Counted from the stretch's first letter, positions 1 to 8,253 are shown. The stretch: 64,000 nucleotides of DNA from Anaerolineae bacterium (GCA_017303635.1 JAFLCG010000005.1:62001-126000); one strand, 5' to 3'. Numbers and translations: made by a program. Notes: generated from the sequence alone by a model not told the origin.

Positions 1-94
1 TGACGGCCTGCCACTGGTGCGGGACGTCCGGGTTCTTGGGGTCCAGGATGAGGGAATTACCCCCAATTGCCACTAAAGCGAGTTTTTGGGACAT
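1..94 (-). CDS. arcC: Carbamate kinase, N-terminus only (cut by window edge)
   Basis: Only the first 31 codons are inside the window. They translate to MSQKLALVAIGGNSL followed by a short loop, which is the amino-acid-kinase start (VAIGGN) typical of carbamate kinase. The enzyme transfers the phosphate of carbamoyl phosphate to ADP, giving ATP, CO2 and ammonia. It is the last visible gene of the minus-strand purine cluster and lies 122 bases downstream of ygeW, so it could consume the carbamoyl phosphate that YgeW would release. An AAAAGG ribosome-binding site lies about 12 bases upstream. YqeA in the E. coli ygeW cluster is the equivalent neighbour. Only the N-terminus is seen, so other amino-acid kinases cannot be fully excluded. 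Confidence 0.8.
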   Translation of the reverse strand, partial: MSQKLALVAIGGNSLILDPKNPDVPHQWQAV

Positions 95-216
95 GGTATC
101 TAAATACCTTTTTTGGTTAAACCAAACATGGGCGAGATTGGACTCGCCCATACTCTTTTCGACTCACCAACAACTATTCAAAAGACAATCATCGGTGAGT
201 TAGGGCGTTCAGTCGT

Positions 217-1200
217 CTACCGCATAGTCAGCAGCATAGCGGCTTTCTGGGCGTGCAAGCGGTTTTCGGCTTCGTCGTAGACGATGCTCTGCGGACCATC
301 GATGACCTCATCGGTCACTTCGATGTTACGGTCAGCGGGCAGGCAGTGCATGTAGACGGCTTCCGGCTTCGCCAGGGCCATCCGGCGGCTGTCCGTAATC
401 CAGTCGGTATACTGCTTGCCGATCTTGGCGGATTCCATCTTGTCCTCGGTGGTCAGCCAGCAACCCCAGCTCTTGGGATAGACAATATCGGCACCCTTGA
501 AGCCTTCATCGAAGTCATGCAGGACTTCAAACGATCCACCGCTCTGCTTGGCGAAGTCGGCGGCCTGTCCGACAATATCCGGCATGAGGGCAAACTCTTT
601 CGGATGAGTCAGGCGGACATTCATACCGAAGCGGGACATCATCAGGATCAGGCTTTGCGGCACGCTCAACGGCTTTTGATAGCTGCTGGCATAGGCATAG
701 CTGACATTGATGGTCTTGCCGCGCAGATCCCGCCCGAACTTCTCCATGATGGTCATCAGGTCGGCCAGAATCTGGAACGGGTGATAGACATCACACTGCA
801 TATTCATGACCGGGACGCGACTGGCCTCGGCCACTTCACGAATGTACTGGTTGCCGAACTTCCAGTCACACTGGCGGATGGCGATGCCATCGGTATAGCG
901 CCCGATGATTTCACCGATTTCCTTGGCGGTATCGCCGTGAGAAATCTGAGTGGTTTCACTATCAATGAACATGGCATGACCGCCAAGCTGGGCCATACCG
1001 GCTTCAAAGCTGGCGCGGGTACGGGTGCTGGTGAAGAAAAACAGCAGTCCCAAGACCTTATCGCGCAGGTAAGCATGGCTTTCACCGGTCGCCCGCTTGC
1101 GCTTCAAGTCCCAGGCCACGTCCAGCAGGGTTTCGATCTCATCTCGCGTCCACTCGGCTTCCGGGGCGATGCTATCGCGCCCGCGCAAATCCGTCTGCAT
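217..1200 (-). CDS. ygeW: YgeW-type knotted carbamoyltransferase
   Basis: A 327-residue member of the aspartate/ornithine carbamoyltransferase fold. The carbamoyl-phosphate loop STRTR is at residues 58-62 and HCLP at about 285-288. The middle segment (QCDVYHP, SYQKPLSVPQ, ADIVYPKSW) matches what I recall of E. coli YgeW much better than ArgF or PyrB. It is about 70 residues shorter than E. coli YgeW, mainly missing an insertion before HCLP and the C-terminal tail. The ATG has an AGGAG site some 13 bases upstream. Carbamate kinase follows and YgeY lies upstream in the same direction, so the likely role is phosphorolysis of a ureido intermediate of purine breakdown to carbamoyl phosphate. The substrate is inferred, not shown. 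Confidence 0.85.
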   Translation of the reverse strand: MQTDLRGRDSIAPEAEWTRDEIETLLDVAWDLKRKRATGESHAYLRDKVLGLLFFFTSTRTRASFEAGMAQLGGHAMFIDSETTQISHGDTAKEIGEIIGRYTDGIAIRQCDWKFGNQYIREVAEASRVPVMNMQCDVYHPFQILADLMTIMEKFGRDLRGKTINVSYAYASSYQKPLSVPQSLILMMSRFGMNVRLTHPKEFALMPDIVGQAADFAKQSGGSFEVLHDFDEGFKGADIVYPKSWGCWLTTEDKMESAKIGKQYTDWITDSRRMALAKPEAVYMHCLPADRNIEVTDEVIDGPQSIVYDEAENRLHAQKAAMLLTMR

Positions 1201-1665
1201 GGTTGACGATTCTCCTCTAGCGAAAAGCGAATGAAACCAGTGTAACCTTACCCCCCGCAGATGCGCTACTCCCTGGTGCAGATTGTCTCACAATCGTGCC
1301 GCCGCATATCCTTACCGGCACTTGGCGGTTGGTGTGGCACAATGACGGTTCGGTCACCGACAACGATAGTGGGAAGACGGGAGCGTGGCGCTAAACGGCG
1401 CCATGAACGCCATGGTTGACAGCGGGAAGACCGAGGGGAGCCACCGATTAATGGCACTGACGGCGGGAAGACGGAAGTATCCCACCACTATGTCAGGTTG
1501 GCCTGTGGCTGGTGGGCATGAGGAAGGTTCCCGCCAAACTGACAAGCGACGGTCGTCAACGGTTGGCACAGACGAATTGCTTTGAGGAAGGTGGGCAAGG
1601 TAAGACATCGCTCCAGCATAGCATAAAGCGCCGACTAAACCGGAACATTTGTTTCGATTTCTCAG
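1201..1665. other. Intergenic region without a gene, with short repeats
   Basis: The 465 bases between ygeW and the histidine phosphatase gene hold no convincing coding sequence. Open frames of 63-84 codons occur but have no ribosome-binding site and no recognisable protein. The stretch contains three near-identical 12-mers (listed separately) and other G/A-rich related words. A promoter for ygeW-arcC may lie here, but no clear -35/-10 pair was found. Confidence 0.6.
1369..1474 (+). repeat. Three copies of a GYGGGAAGACSG 12-mer
   Basis: Copies lie at 1369-1380 (GTGGGAAGACGG), 1422-1433 (GCGGGAAGACCG) and 1463-1474 (GCGGGAAGACGG). They are direct repeats spaced 53 and 41 bases apart in the longest noncoding gap of the purine cluster. 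Function unknown; they could be binding sites for a regulator of ygeW or remains of a decayed intergenic element. Confidence 0.5.
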
Positions 1666-2280
1666 TCAGATGAGGCCATCCAGATGGTCGGTCAGATTCC
1701 ACGAACGGCAGATGTAACGCCCGGTATCATACGGCTCCAGAACCACGATACCGGTGTTCGCCATACGGAGATCACCCTGCAGCGCGGCAGCATTGACACA
1801 CAAATAGGGCGCACAACTGACGGTGATACCCCCATGCGTGACCAACAGCGCGGTTTCATCCATTGGGACGCGCATCAGGGCAGCGCGATAACGGTTCAGG
1901 CCTTCCAGATGACTTTCACCGCCCGGATAGCGTGCATCCAGTTCAGCCCGTTTCCAACGGGCATAGATGGACTCGAAGTATTCCCACGCCTCGCCATCGG
2001 TACGCCCGTCCAGATCACCGGCATCCATTTCGCGCAGGCCGTCCTCGACCTCCAGCGGTAAGTTAAGGCGATCCGAAATGATGCGGGCCGTCTGTTCGGC
2101 ACGATGAAAAGGGCTATGCAAAAGGCACGTAATGCCCTTATCTGCCAGCCAGTCCCCAGCCCTGGTTGCTTGTTCCCGACCGAGATCAGTCAGGTCACCG
2201 ACCAAGCGCCGACCAGAAATCCGACGCTCGACATTAACCACACTCTGTCCGTGGCGCACCACGTAAATCAAGCCCACCAT
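1666..2280 (-). CDS. Histidine phosphatase family protein (phosphoglycerate mutase-like)
   Basis: A 204-residue protein with the branch-1 histidine phosphatase signature. RHGQS at residues 9-13 carries the phosphorylated histidine, SPFHRAEQTA the second arginine, YPGGES the acid region, and LLVTHGG the second catalytic histidine. Length is normal for the family, which hydrolyses small phosphoesters such as sugar phosphates or nucleotide-derived compounds. The substrate cannot be read from the sequence. It starts 6 bases after the dual-specificity phosphatase gene on the same strand, so the two are probably co-transcribed. They sit between ygeY and ygeW. Confidence 0.85.
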   Translation of the reverse strand: MVGLIYVVRHGQSVVNVERRISGRRLVGDLTDLGREQATRAGDWLADKGITCLLHSPFHRAEQTARIISDRLNLPLEVEDGLREMDAGDLDGRTDGEAWEYFESIYARWKRAELDARYPGGESHLEGLNRYRAALMRVPMDETALLVTHGGITVSCAPYLCVNAAALQGDLRMANTGIVVLEPYDTGRYICRSWNLTDHLDGLI

Positions 2281-2286
2281 TGCCGA

Positions 2287-2799
2287 TTACACCTGAAGGG
2301 TTCGAGGCTGAGCAGCGAAATTCTGCAGGAAAGCCTGCTGTGGTGCGGAGAGCATGTTGAAGTCACAAATGGCACGGCGGGATGAAACTCGTTCACGCGC
2401 ATCGCGCAAGCTCCAACCCTGTGCCAGATAGTAGGCATGAAGCATCGTGCCAGTACGCCCCTGCCCCGCGTAACAGTGGATCAGCGCTGGACGGCCCTCG
2501 GCCTTCAACTGCCGGAGGATATCCATCATCTGATCAACTTGATCTGCCACAGGCGCATCGAAGTCATCAATGGGGATGTGATAGGGAGCCACATCCAGCC
2601 GCTCGAAATCCGCTTGACTGATCCGCACATCCGGTCGAATGGTCAGTGGCTGCTCGGTCAGGGTAATGATGGCGCGAATACCCCCCTGGCGCAGGGTTTC
2701 GAGATCTTCTGCCGAGCGCGGCAGAGGGCTCGCAGCCAGTAGATCCTTCTCAATCCAATTGAAGTGCATTCCAAACCACCTTCGCAACCAACGCGGCAT
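2287..2799 (-). CDS. Dual-specificity / tyrosine phosphatase, DUSP23-like
   Basis: The C-terminal half carries the CX5R phosphatase loop HCYAGQGRTG, followed by helices typical of small VH1-like phosphatases. The N-terminal FNWIEKDLLAASPLP resembles the start of DUSP23 and archaeal PTPs, and an Asp in PIDDFDAP could be the general acid. I chose the ATG at 2799. An ATG at 2769 has a better AAGG site and gives a normal minimal domain. A TTG at 2856 would add a Cys-rich stretch that looks artefactual. It acts on phosphoprotein or small phosphoesters in the cytoplasm. It lies between ygeY and a histidine phosphatase on the same strand. Confidence 0.8.
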   Translation of the reverse strand: MPRWLRRWFGMHFNWIEKDLLAASPLPRSAEDLETLRQGGIRAIITLTEQPLTIRPDVRISQADFERLDVAPYHIPIDDFDAPVADQVDQMMDILRQLKAEGRPALIHCYAGQGRTGTMLHAYYLAQGWSLRDARERVSSRRAICDFNMLSAPQQAFLQNFAAQPRTLQV

Positions 2800-2906
2800 G
2801 AAGTTCACAGTTGTCCGTTCACAGGCACAGTAAAACGTTGTAAAAAAGCAAGTCAATAAAGGGGATCAAGTGATCGCAGTCTCGATCCCCAACTATCCAC
2901 TACTGA

Positions 2907-4103
2907 CTACTTTTGAATCATCCCCGGCAGGAGGGCATACCACTCGGTGGAACGGACGACATCTTCCAGCGGCACCTGGTCGATAACAGTATGCGCGTGG
3001 ATTTCATCGCCAGGGCCAAAGCCGATGCTGGGGATGCCCGCCTTGCCGCACCAGTACGTGCCGTTGGTGGAGAAATCCCACTTGCCGGTTGGCATGCTCC
3101 CCCAAAGCGCCTCGCCAGACTTTACACCGGCCTGCACATAGGGGTTATCTTCCGGTAGCGCCCAGGCAGGGTAAATTTTGTCCAGTGGGAAGACAAAGCC
3201 GGTATAGCTGGGCACATCATAGATCAGGATGGAGGCATCCATGTCAGTCCGGTCGCCAATCAGCCCCTTGATGCGGGCGAGTTCGGCCTGAGGTTCTTCA
3301 CCGAAGGTGATGCGCCGATCAATGTAAATGAGGGCTTCGTTCGGAACCGCATTGATGCTGGGAGTCTTGACGTGCATGTCGCTGACGGTGATACGTCCAT
3401 GACCGAGGAAGGGATCGTCACCGAGTTCGGGTTCGAGCTTGCTGATCTTGTCGATGATCGGCAGCATCTTATAGATGGCGTTATCACCCAGGAAGTTGCT
3501 GGCCGCATGGGCGCTCTTGCCGCGTGCGACGACCTGCATCTCCACCCGGCCCTTATGCCCCCGGTAGACCTGCATTTTGGTCGGCTCGCCGATGACGACA
3601 AAATCCGGTCGCAGCCCTTCGACTTCGACCAGGGCGTGCGGGGCGATGCCGTCGTTCCACTCTTCCATGTTGCCGAAGTAGTAGCCGGTAAAACCTTCCA
3701 GCAAGCCCAGTTCCTTCGCCAACGCGAGGCCATAGATCATGCCAGGGGTGCTGCCTTTTTCATCACAGGCACCACGAGCGAAGAAGATGCCGTTATCTTC
3801 CTTGCCCTTGAACGGATCCCACTCCCACTCTTCAATCGCACCGATCCCGACCGTATCAATGTGGCTGTCGTAGAGCAGTTTCTTCGGCCCATCGCCGATG
3901 CGTCCCACAATATTGCCCATACGATCCCACCAGACTTCGTCGAAGCCGAGTTTCTTCATCTCCGCTTCTGCGCGCTCACCGACGGCACGAATCTGGCTGT
4001 CGTAACTGGGAATAGCGCACAGTTCCTTGAGGAAGGTGATAATCTCACCCCGCTGCTCGGCGACCCGTGCTTTGATCTTACTGATGATGGCTGCATCTAC
4101 CAT
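2907..4103 (-). CDS. ygeY: YgeY-family M20 metallohydrolase
   Basis: A 398-residue M20-type zinc amidohydrolase. Metal ligands are visible: H81 and D83 in DSHIDTVG, D114 in RGACDEKGS, the E147-E148 pair in NMEEWNDG, and the GEPT segment. RGHKGRVE, STNGTYWCGKAGIPSIGFGPG and SAHAASN match my recollection of E. coli YgeY, also known as the selenium-metabolism hydrolase family. Length is within five residues of E. coli YgeY. The ATG is preceded by AGGTGA at a spacing of six. In the E. coli cluster YgeY works with YgeX, YgeW and carbamate kinase in purine/urate breakdown, probably cleaving an amide or ureido intermediate. The exact substrate here is inferred. Confidence 0.88.
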   Translation of the reverse strand: MVDAAIISKIKARVAEQRGEIITFLKELCAIPSYDSQIRAVGERAEAEMKKLGFDEVWWDRMGNIVGRIGDGPKKLLYDSHIDTVGIGAIEEWEWDPFKGKEDNGIFFARGACDEKGSTPGMIYGLALAKELGLLEGFTGYYFGNMEEWNDGIAPHALVEVEGLRPDFVVIGEPTKMQVYRGHKGRVEMQVVARGKSAHAASNFLGDNAIYKMLPIIDKISKLEPELGDDPFLGHGRITVSDMHVKTPSINAVPNEALIYIDRRITFGEEPQAELARIKGLIGDRTDMDASILIYDVPSYTGFVFPLDKIYPAWALPEDNPYVQAGVKSGEALWGSMPTGKWDFSTNGTYWCGKAGIPSIGFGPGDEIHAHTVIDQVPLEDVVRSTEWYALLPGMIQK

Positions 4104-4125
4104 GTTGATTCACCTATTCACGTGT

Positions 4126-4217
4126 GTGCGGGCGCACAGCCGTGCGCCCCTACAGATTACCCAATCAACGGGCGAACATACCGCCCGACAACTACAAAGC
4201 CGGACTGTTGGGCGTCC
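4126..4217. repeat. GGGCGCAC hairpin element between ade and ygeY
   Basis: GGGCGCAC at 4130-4137 pairs with GTGCGCCC at 4142-4149 across a 4-base loop and is followed by CTAC. A second GGGCG/CGCCC pair lies at 4170-4186, and GGGCGTCCCTAC follows at the ade stop. This G/C-rich palindromic word set resembles dispersed REP-like intergenic elements. Within the minus-strand transcript it could act as an mRNA-stabilising hairpin between ade and ygeY. There is no U-tract, so it is not an obvious terminator. Confidence 0.5.
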
Positions 4218-5930
4218 CTACGAGTCCACAAAAAGATCAACGACCTTAAACTGTTCGACATCCACCAGGCCAACATCGGTCAGTTTGAGGCTGGGGATGA
4301 CCTCCAACGCCATAAAACTCATCGCCATGAAAGGATCCGGCATTGCGCTGCCGAGCGCCTGAGCGTGGGTGACCATCGCATCATACTCGTGACGCGCCTG
4401 TTCCAGCGGGATTTCAGTCATCAGACCAGCGACGGGGAGCGGCAAAGTCCCCAGCACGCTGTCCCCGTCCACCGCCACTAATCCGCCGCCGATCTCGACC
4501 ATGGCCTCCAGCGCCCGTCGGATACTGGCATCATCGACACCGATGACAACCGCGTTGTGATGGTCATGGGCGACAGTGCCGCCAATGGCTCCACTCTTCA
4601 GACCAAAGCCGTTGATGAAGGCTTTGCCGATCTTGCCGCTGGCGTGATGGCGTTCGATCACGACCATCTTGAGCAAATCGCGCTCGGTATCCACGACCGC
4701 CTGCCCATTGAGAATTGTCGCCGGAAAACGCAGGTTACCGGTCACGACCTGATCGCCCACCCCGCCGATGACCCGCAAGGTTTGACCTACAGCCGGAATG
4801 CTCAAGTCCAGATTATCCAGGCGTGGGTTCATCGAGGGCTTGAGCGGGAAAGCACGCAGCGCCGGTTTTTCGGCCACCATGCGCCCGTCCTGCGCAACCA
4901 GTTCTCCGCTGCGGAATACCATCTCCGGGCGCAAGTCGTTGAGGTCGCTAAAGACGACCATGTCCGCCCATTTGCCGGGTGCGACCACGCCCCGGTCGTA
5001 CAGTCGGAAGTACTGAGCCGTATTGAGCGTACCCATGCGGATCGCCATCACCGGGTCAACCCCTTCTGCAATGGCCGTCCGCACCATGAAGTCAATCGAC
5101 CCCTCGTCCATCAGGCTGTTCGGCTGGCGGTCATCGGTGCAGAAGCAGAGGCGGGTATGGTTTTCCGGCGTTACCAACGGCAGCAGCGGCTTGAGATTGC
5201 GGGTGGTAGTGCCTTCGCGGATGAAAATAGTCAGGCCAAGACGCAGTTTCTCCAGCGCTTCTTCAACCGTGGTGCATTCATGTTCGCTGCCAATACCAGA
5301 CGAGGCATAGGCATTCAGCAGGTTGCCACTCAGCGCCGGGCAGTGACCATCCATGACGCGGTTCTGGAAAGCATGGAGCTTATCCAGCACGCCTTCGTCG
5401 CCATAGATCACACCGGGGTAGTTCATGACCTCGGCCAGACCGGCTACCCAGGGGTTATCGAGCAGTTTAGCCAGGTCATCGGCTTCCAGGCTGGCACCGC
5501 TGGTTTCCATATGAGTCGCCGGGACACAGCTCGACGCCATGACGAAAACATTCAGCGGGCCGTCTTTAGCGCGTTCCAGCATGAACCGGATGCCATCCAG
5601 CCCCAAGACATTGGCGATTTCATGCGGGTCGGTCATGACGGTGGTCACGCCATGCGGAACGACCGCCCGGGCGAACTCGGGCGGCGTCACCAGGCTGCTT
5701 TCAATATGGACATGGGCATCGATAAAGCCGGGGCAGACGTAGCGCCCGTGCAGGTCGATTTCACGCTCGGCGGTATAGCCTGTGCCCAGCGCTACGATGT
5801 GCGTCCCCTGAACGACGATATCCGTCGTGTAAATTTCCCCCGACCAGACATTGACGAGTTGGGCATTCCGCAGGATGAGCGAGGCGGGATAATCCCCCCG
5901 CGCCGCTGCTAAGCGATCAACCAGAGTCAT
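4218..5930 (-). CDS. ade: Adenine deaminase
   Basis: A 570-residue amidohydrolase of the bacterial adenine deaminase (AdeC) type, converting adenine to hypoxanthine and ammonia with a dinuclear metal centre. The metal motif HVHIESS is at residues 73-79, TDPHEIANV follows at about 100-108, and the C-terminal half contains the AdeC-specific region with MTDPHEI-like and VAHDHHN segments. Length is that of the family. The ATG at 5930 has GGGA six bases upstream. It lies 21 bases after the 8-oxoguanine deaminase gene and upstream of ygeY, so it should feed hypoxanthine into the same purine-degradation unit. Confidence 0.95.
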   Translation of the reverse strand: MTLVDRLAAARGDYPASLILRNAQLVNVWSGEIYTTDIVVQGTHIVALGTGYTAEREIDLHGRYVCPGFIDAHVHIESSLVTPPEFARAVVPHGVTTVMTDPHEIANVLGLDGIRFMLERAKDGPLNVFVMASSCVPATHMETSGASLEADDLAKLLDNPWVAGLAEVMNYPGVIYGDEGVLDKLHAFQNRVMDGHCPALSGNLLNAYASSGIGSEHECTTVEEALEKLRLGLTIFIREGTTTRNLKPLLPLVTPENHTRLCFCTDDRQPNSLMDEGSIDFMVRTAIAEGVDPVMAIRMGTLNTAQYFRLYDRGVVAPGKWADMVVFSDLNDLRPEMVFRSGELVAQDGRMVAEKPALRAFPLKPSMNPRLDNLDLSIPAVGQTLRVIGGVGDQVVTGNLRFPATILNGQAVVDTERDLLKMVVIERHHASGKIGKAFINGFGLKSGAIGGTVAHDHHNAVVIGVDDASIRRALEAMVEIGGGLVAVDGDSVLGTLPLPVAGLMTEIPLEQARHEYDAMVTHAQALGSAMPDPFMAMSFMALEVIPSLKLTDVGLVDVEQFKVVDLFVDS

Positions 5931-5951
5931 GACGTTCCCATCCGTTTCGTT

Positions 5952-7304
5952 TCAGTCGCCATTGATGAGGCGCTGAGAAAGTGCATTATGCTGTTCCACT
6001 AACATCGGCGCATCAACCGTCAACAAGTGACCCTCGCGGATGACCTGCCGCCCATTGATGAAGGACAGATCGACGGTTGGAGACGCGCAAAAGACCAGGG
6101 CCGCCAGCTGGTCGCTCATGGCACCAGCAAACGGGATGGTATCCACCCGGTAGCCGATGAAGTCCGCCGCCATACCCGGTGCCAGCGCGCCAATATCATC
6201 CCGCCCCAGCACAGCCGCCCCACCCCGCGTTGCCATCCACAGGCTTTCGCGGGCGGTCATGGCCGCAGGGCCACCATCGACCCGGGCCAGCAACATTGCC
6301 TGCCGCGCCTCATTGAGCAGGTGGCCCCCGTCGTTAGATGCCGAGCCATCGACTCCGAGTCCGACTTTCACGCGGGCATCAAGCATCATGCGAATCGGCG
6401 CTATACCTGAGGCAAGGCGCATATTCGAGCCGGGACAGTGGCAAACGCCGGTACCGGTTCGACCAAAGAGGCCTATTTCCCGGTCATCCAGCTTGACGCA
6501 GTGGGCGTGCCAGACATCATCTCCCACCCACCCGACATCCTCGGCATAGTCACCGGGGCGATAACCGAATGTTTCTAGGCTGTAGCTAACGTCGTTATCG
6601 TTTTCGGCAAGGTGCGTGTGTAGGCTGACCCCGTAGGACCGCGCCAGGCTGGCAGCTTCCCGCATCAGGTCACGGCTGACGCTGAAGGGCGAACAAGGGG
6701 CGACGGCAATCCGCAGCATGGCATAGCGCCCAGCATCGTGATACTGCTCAATCACACGGCGCGTATCCTGCAGAATGGCTTCTTCAGTCTCGACCACACG
6801 ATCTGGTGGTAATCCGCCCTGGCTCTCCCCCACACTCATAGAACCGCGAGCCGCGTGAAAACGGATGCCCATTTCCCCGGCAGCACGAATTTCGTCGTCC
6901 AGACGCGCATCATTAGGAAAAATGTAGAGGTGATCGCTCGAAGTGGTACAACCGGACAGCATCAACTCGGCCATCGCCAACTTCGCCGACACGTAGATCG
7001 CCTCACCAGTCAGACGGCTCCAGATCGGGTAGAGAGTCTTGAGCCAACCGAACAACTCAGAATCCTGCGCCAGACAGCGGGTGAGCGTCTGGTACATGTG
7101 GTGGTGGGTGTTGACCAGCCCTGGCATGATGATATAGCGGGAGCCATCAATGACCGTATCGGCTGTCACAGCAGCCAGTTCCGCTGTGGTGCCAACCGCT
7201 TCGATCACCTGATCACGGATCAAGAGTGCCCCGTCATGAATTTCACGCCGGGAGTCATCCATCGTCGCCAGGGTATGAATGTGGTTGATGAGCAGGGTGG
7301 ACAT
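5952..7304 (-). CDS. 8-oxoguanine deaminase (amidohydrolase)
   Basis: A 450-residue amidohydrolase of the AtzA/TrzN/guanine-deaminase superfamily. The first metal motif is NTHHHMYQ (histidines near 67-69), followed by HTHLAEND, HAHC and the metal Asp in GVDGSASND. CPGSNMRLASGI and GVDGSASND are, to my knowledge, typical of the 8-oxoguanine deaminase group, which converts 8-oxoguanine to urate, rather than of SsnA. I chose the ATG at 7304 because GAAGGAAA precedes it at a spacing of about seven; the frame opens 12 codons earlier without such a site. Position between folD and ade in one operon supports a purine-base role. Isoguanine or other oxopurines remain possible substrates. Confidence 0.85.
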   Translation of the reverse strand: MSTLLINHIHTLATMDDSRREIHDGALLIRDQVIEAVGTTAELAAVTADTVIDGSRYIIMPGLVNTHHHMYQTLTRCLAQDSELFGWLKTLYPIWSRLTGEAIYVSAKLAMAELMLSGCTTSSDHLYIFPNDARLDDEIRAAGEMGIRFHAARGSMSVGESQGGLPPDRVVETEEAILQDTRRVIEQYHDAGRYAMLRIAVAPCSPFSVSRDLMREAASLARSYGVSLHTHLAENDNDVSYSLETFGYRPGDYAEDVGWVGDDVWHAHCVKLDDREIGLFGRTGTGVCHCPGSNMRLASGIAPIRMMLDARVKVGLGVDGSASNDGGHLLNEARQAMLLARVDGGPAAMTARESLWMATRGGAAVLGRDDIGALAPGMAADFIGYRVDTIPFAGAMSDQLAALVFCASPTVDLSFINGRQVIREGHLLTVDAPMLVEQHNALSQRLINGD

Positions 7305-7365
7305 TGGGTTTCCTTCAAGGCTGTTGAGCGAGTTTAGCACGCCCGGTTTGTTCCACCAAATCCAG

Positions 7366-8253
7366 TTAAGCGCCCTGACCTATACTGCGCCAGGCGGACT
7401 TCATGGTATTGGCAAGCAGCATGGTAATCGTCATCGGCCCAACTCCACCTGGCACCTTGGTGATAGCGCCCGCGACCGGCAGCGCGGACTCATAATCAAC
7501 ATCCCCGACGAAGGTATAGCCCTTCTCATTGGTGGGATCATCGACCCGATTGGTACCGACATCAATCACCACGGCCCCGGGCTTGAGCCAGTCACCTGGT
7601 ACATAGTTCGGTTGACCGATGGCAGCAATGACCACATCGGCTCCACGCACAATTTCGGCAGTATTGCGGGTGCGGCTATGGCAGATAGTCACGGTCGCAT
7701 TGGCTTTCATCAACATGAGGGCGACGGGCATCCCGACAATATTGCTGCGACCGATCACCACCGCGTTCGCACCATCGAGATTAACACCGGCCTCCTTGAG
7801 CAGAACCATACAGCCTGTGGGGGTTGCCGGGGTGAAAGATGGTTCACGCCCTTTTTGCGCCAAGCGCCCAATGTTGATTGGATGAAAACCATCCACATCC
7901 TTTTCAAGGCTCACCATACTCATGATGTGGGCTTCGTCTATCGCTTTGGGCATGGGCAACTGCACCAGAATGCCATGAATGCGCGGGTCGGCATTCAACG
8001 ATTCAACCGCTTCCTCAACCACGGCTTGAGAGCTATCCAACGGCAGCAGATGCCCAACCGAGTGCATTCCTACTTTTTCACACGCTTTGCGCTTCATGCG
8101 GACGTACTGGGCTGAGGCCGGGTTGTCCCCCACCAGCACCACCCCTAAACCCGGCGGAAAACCGGCCTGGGCAACAAAAGCCTTCACATCTTCGGCAATA
8201 GCAACCTGCATCCGGTCTGCCACCAGCCGACCATCGATGATTTTTGCCGTCAT
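7366..8253 (-). CDS. folD: Bifunctional methylenetetrahydrofolate dehydrogenase / methenyl-THF cyclohydrolase
   Basis: A full-length 295-residue FolD. Visible motifs are YVRMKRKACEKVG around residues 50-62 with the catalytic lysine, the NADP-binding GRSNIVGMPV, and PGGVGPMT near the C-terminus. It interconverts 5,10-methylene- and 10-formyl-THF through methenyl-THF in the cytoplasm. The ATG has AGAGAGG six to seven bases upstream. It is the first gene of the minus-strand purine cluster, 61 bases ahead of the 8-oxoguanine deaminase gene. That placement fits recovery of one-carbon units from purine ring carbons, as known for formimino-THF in purinolytic clostridia. It may equally be the cell's housekeeping FolD. 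Confidence 0.95.
   Translation of the reverse strand: MTAKIIDGRLVADRMQVAIAEDVKAFVAQAGFPPGLGVVLVGDNPASAQYVRMKRKACEKVGMHSVGHLLPLDSSQAVVEEAVESLNADPRIHGILVQLPMPKAIDEAHIMSMVSLEKDVDGFHPINIGRLAQKGREPSFTPATPTGCMVLLKEAGVNLDGANAVVIGRSNIVGMPVALMLMKANATVTICHSRTRNTAEIVRGADVVIAAIGQPNYVPGDWLKPGAVVIDVGTNRVDDPTNEKGYTFVGDVDYESALPVAGAITKVPGGVGPMTITMLLANTMKSAWRSIGQGA

Noticed and set aside
253..1206. 317-codon open frame antisense to ygeW
   Set aside because: Its protein has no recognisable pattern and it mirrors the codon structure of ygeW, whose catalytic motifs are clear on the other strand.
1354..1608. Short open frames in the ygeW upstream gap
   Set aside because: Low-complexity Arg/Ser/Pro products without ribosome-binding sites; they overlap each other and the 12-mer repeats.
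3372..4481. 369-codon plus-strand open frame over ygeY and the ade 3' end
   Set aside because: It runs through two clear genes and the intergenic hairpin; no motif or ribosome-binding site.
4557..5912. 451-codon open frame antisense to adenine deaminase
   Set aside because: A long shadow frame of a GC-rich gene; ade has all family motifs on the other strand.
5952..7304. SsnA (E. coli cluster partner) as the identity of the second amidohydrolase
   Set aside because: CPGSNMRLASGI and GVDGSASND point to 8-oxoguanine deaminase; SsnA remains a weaker alternative.
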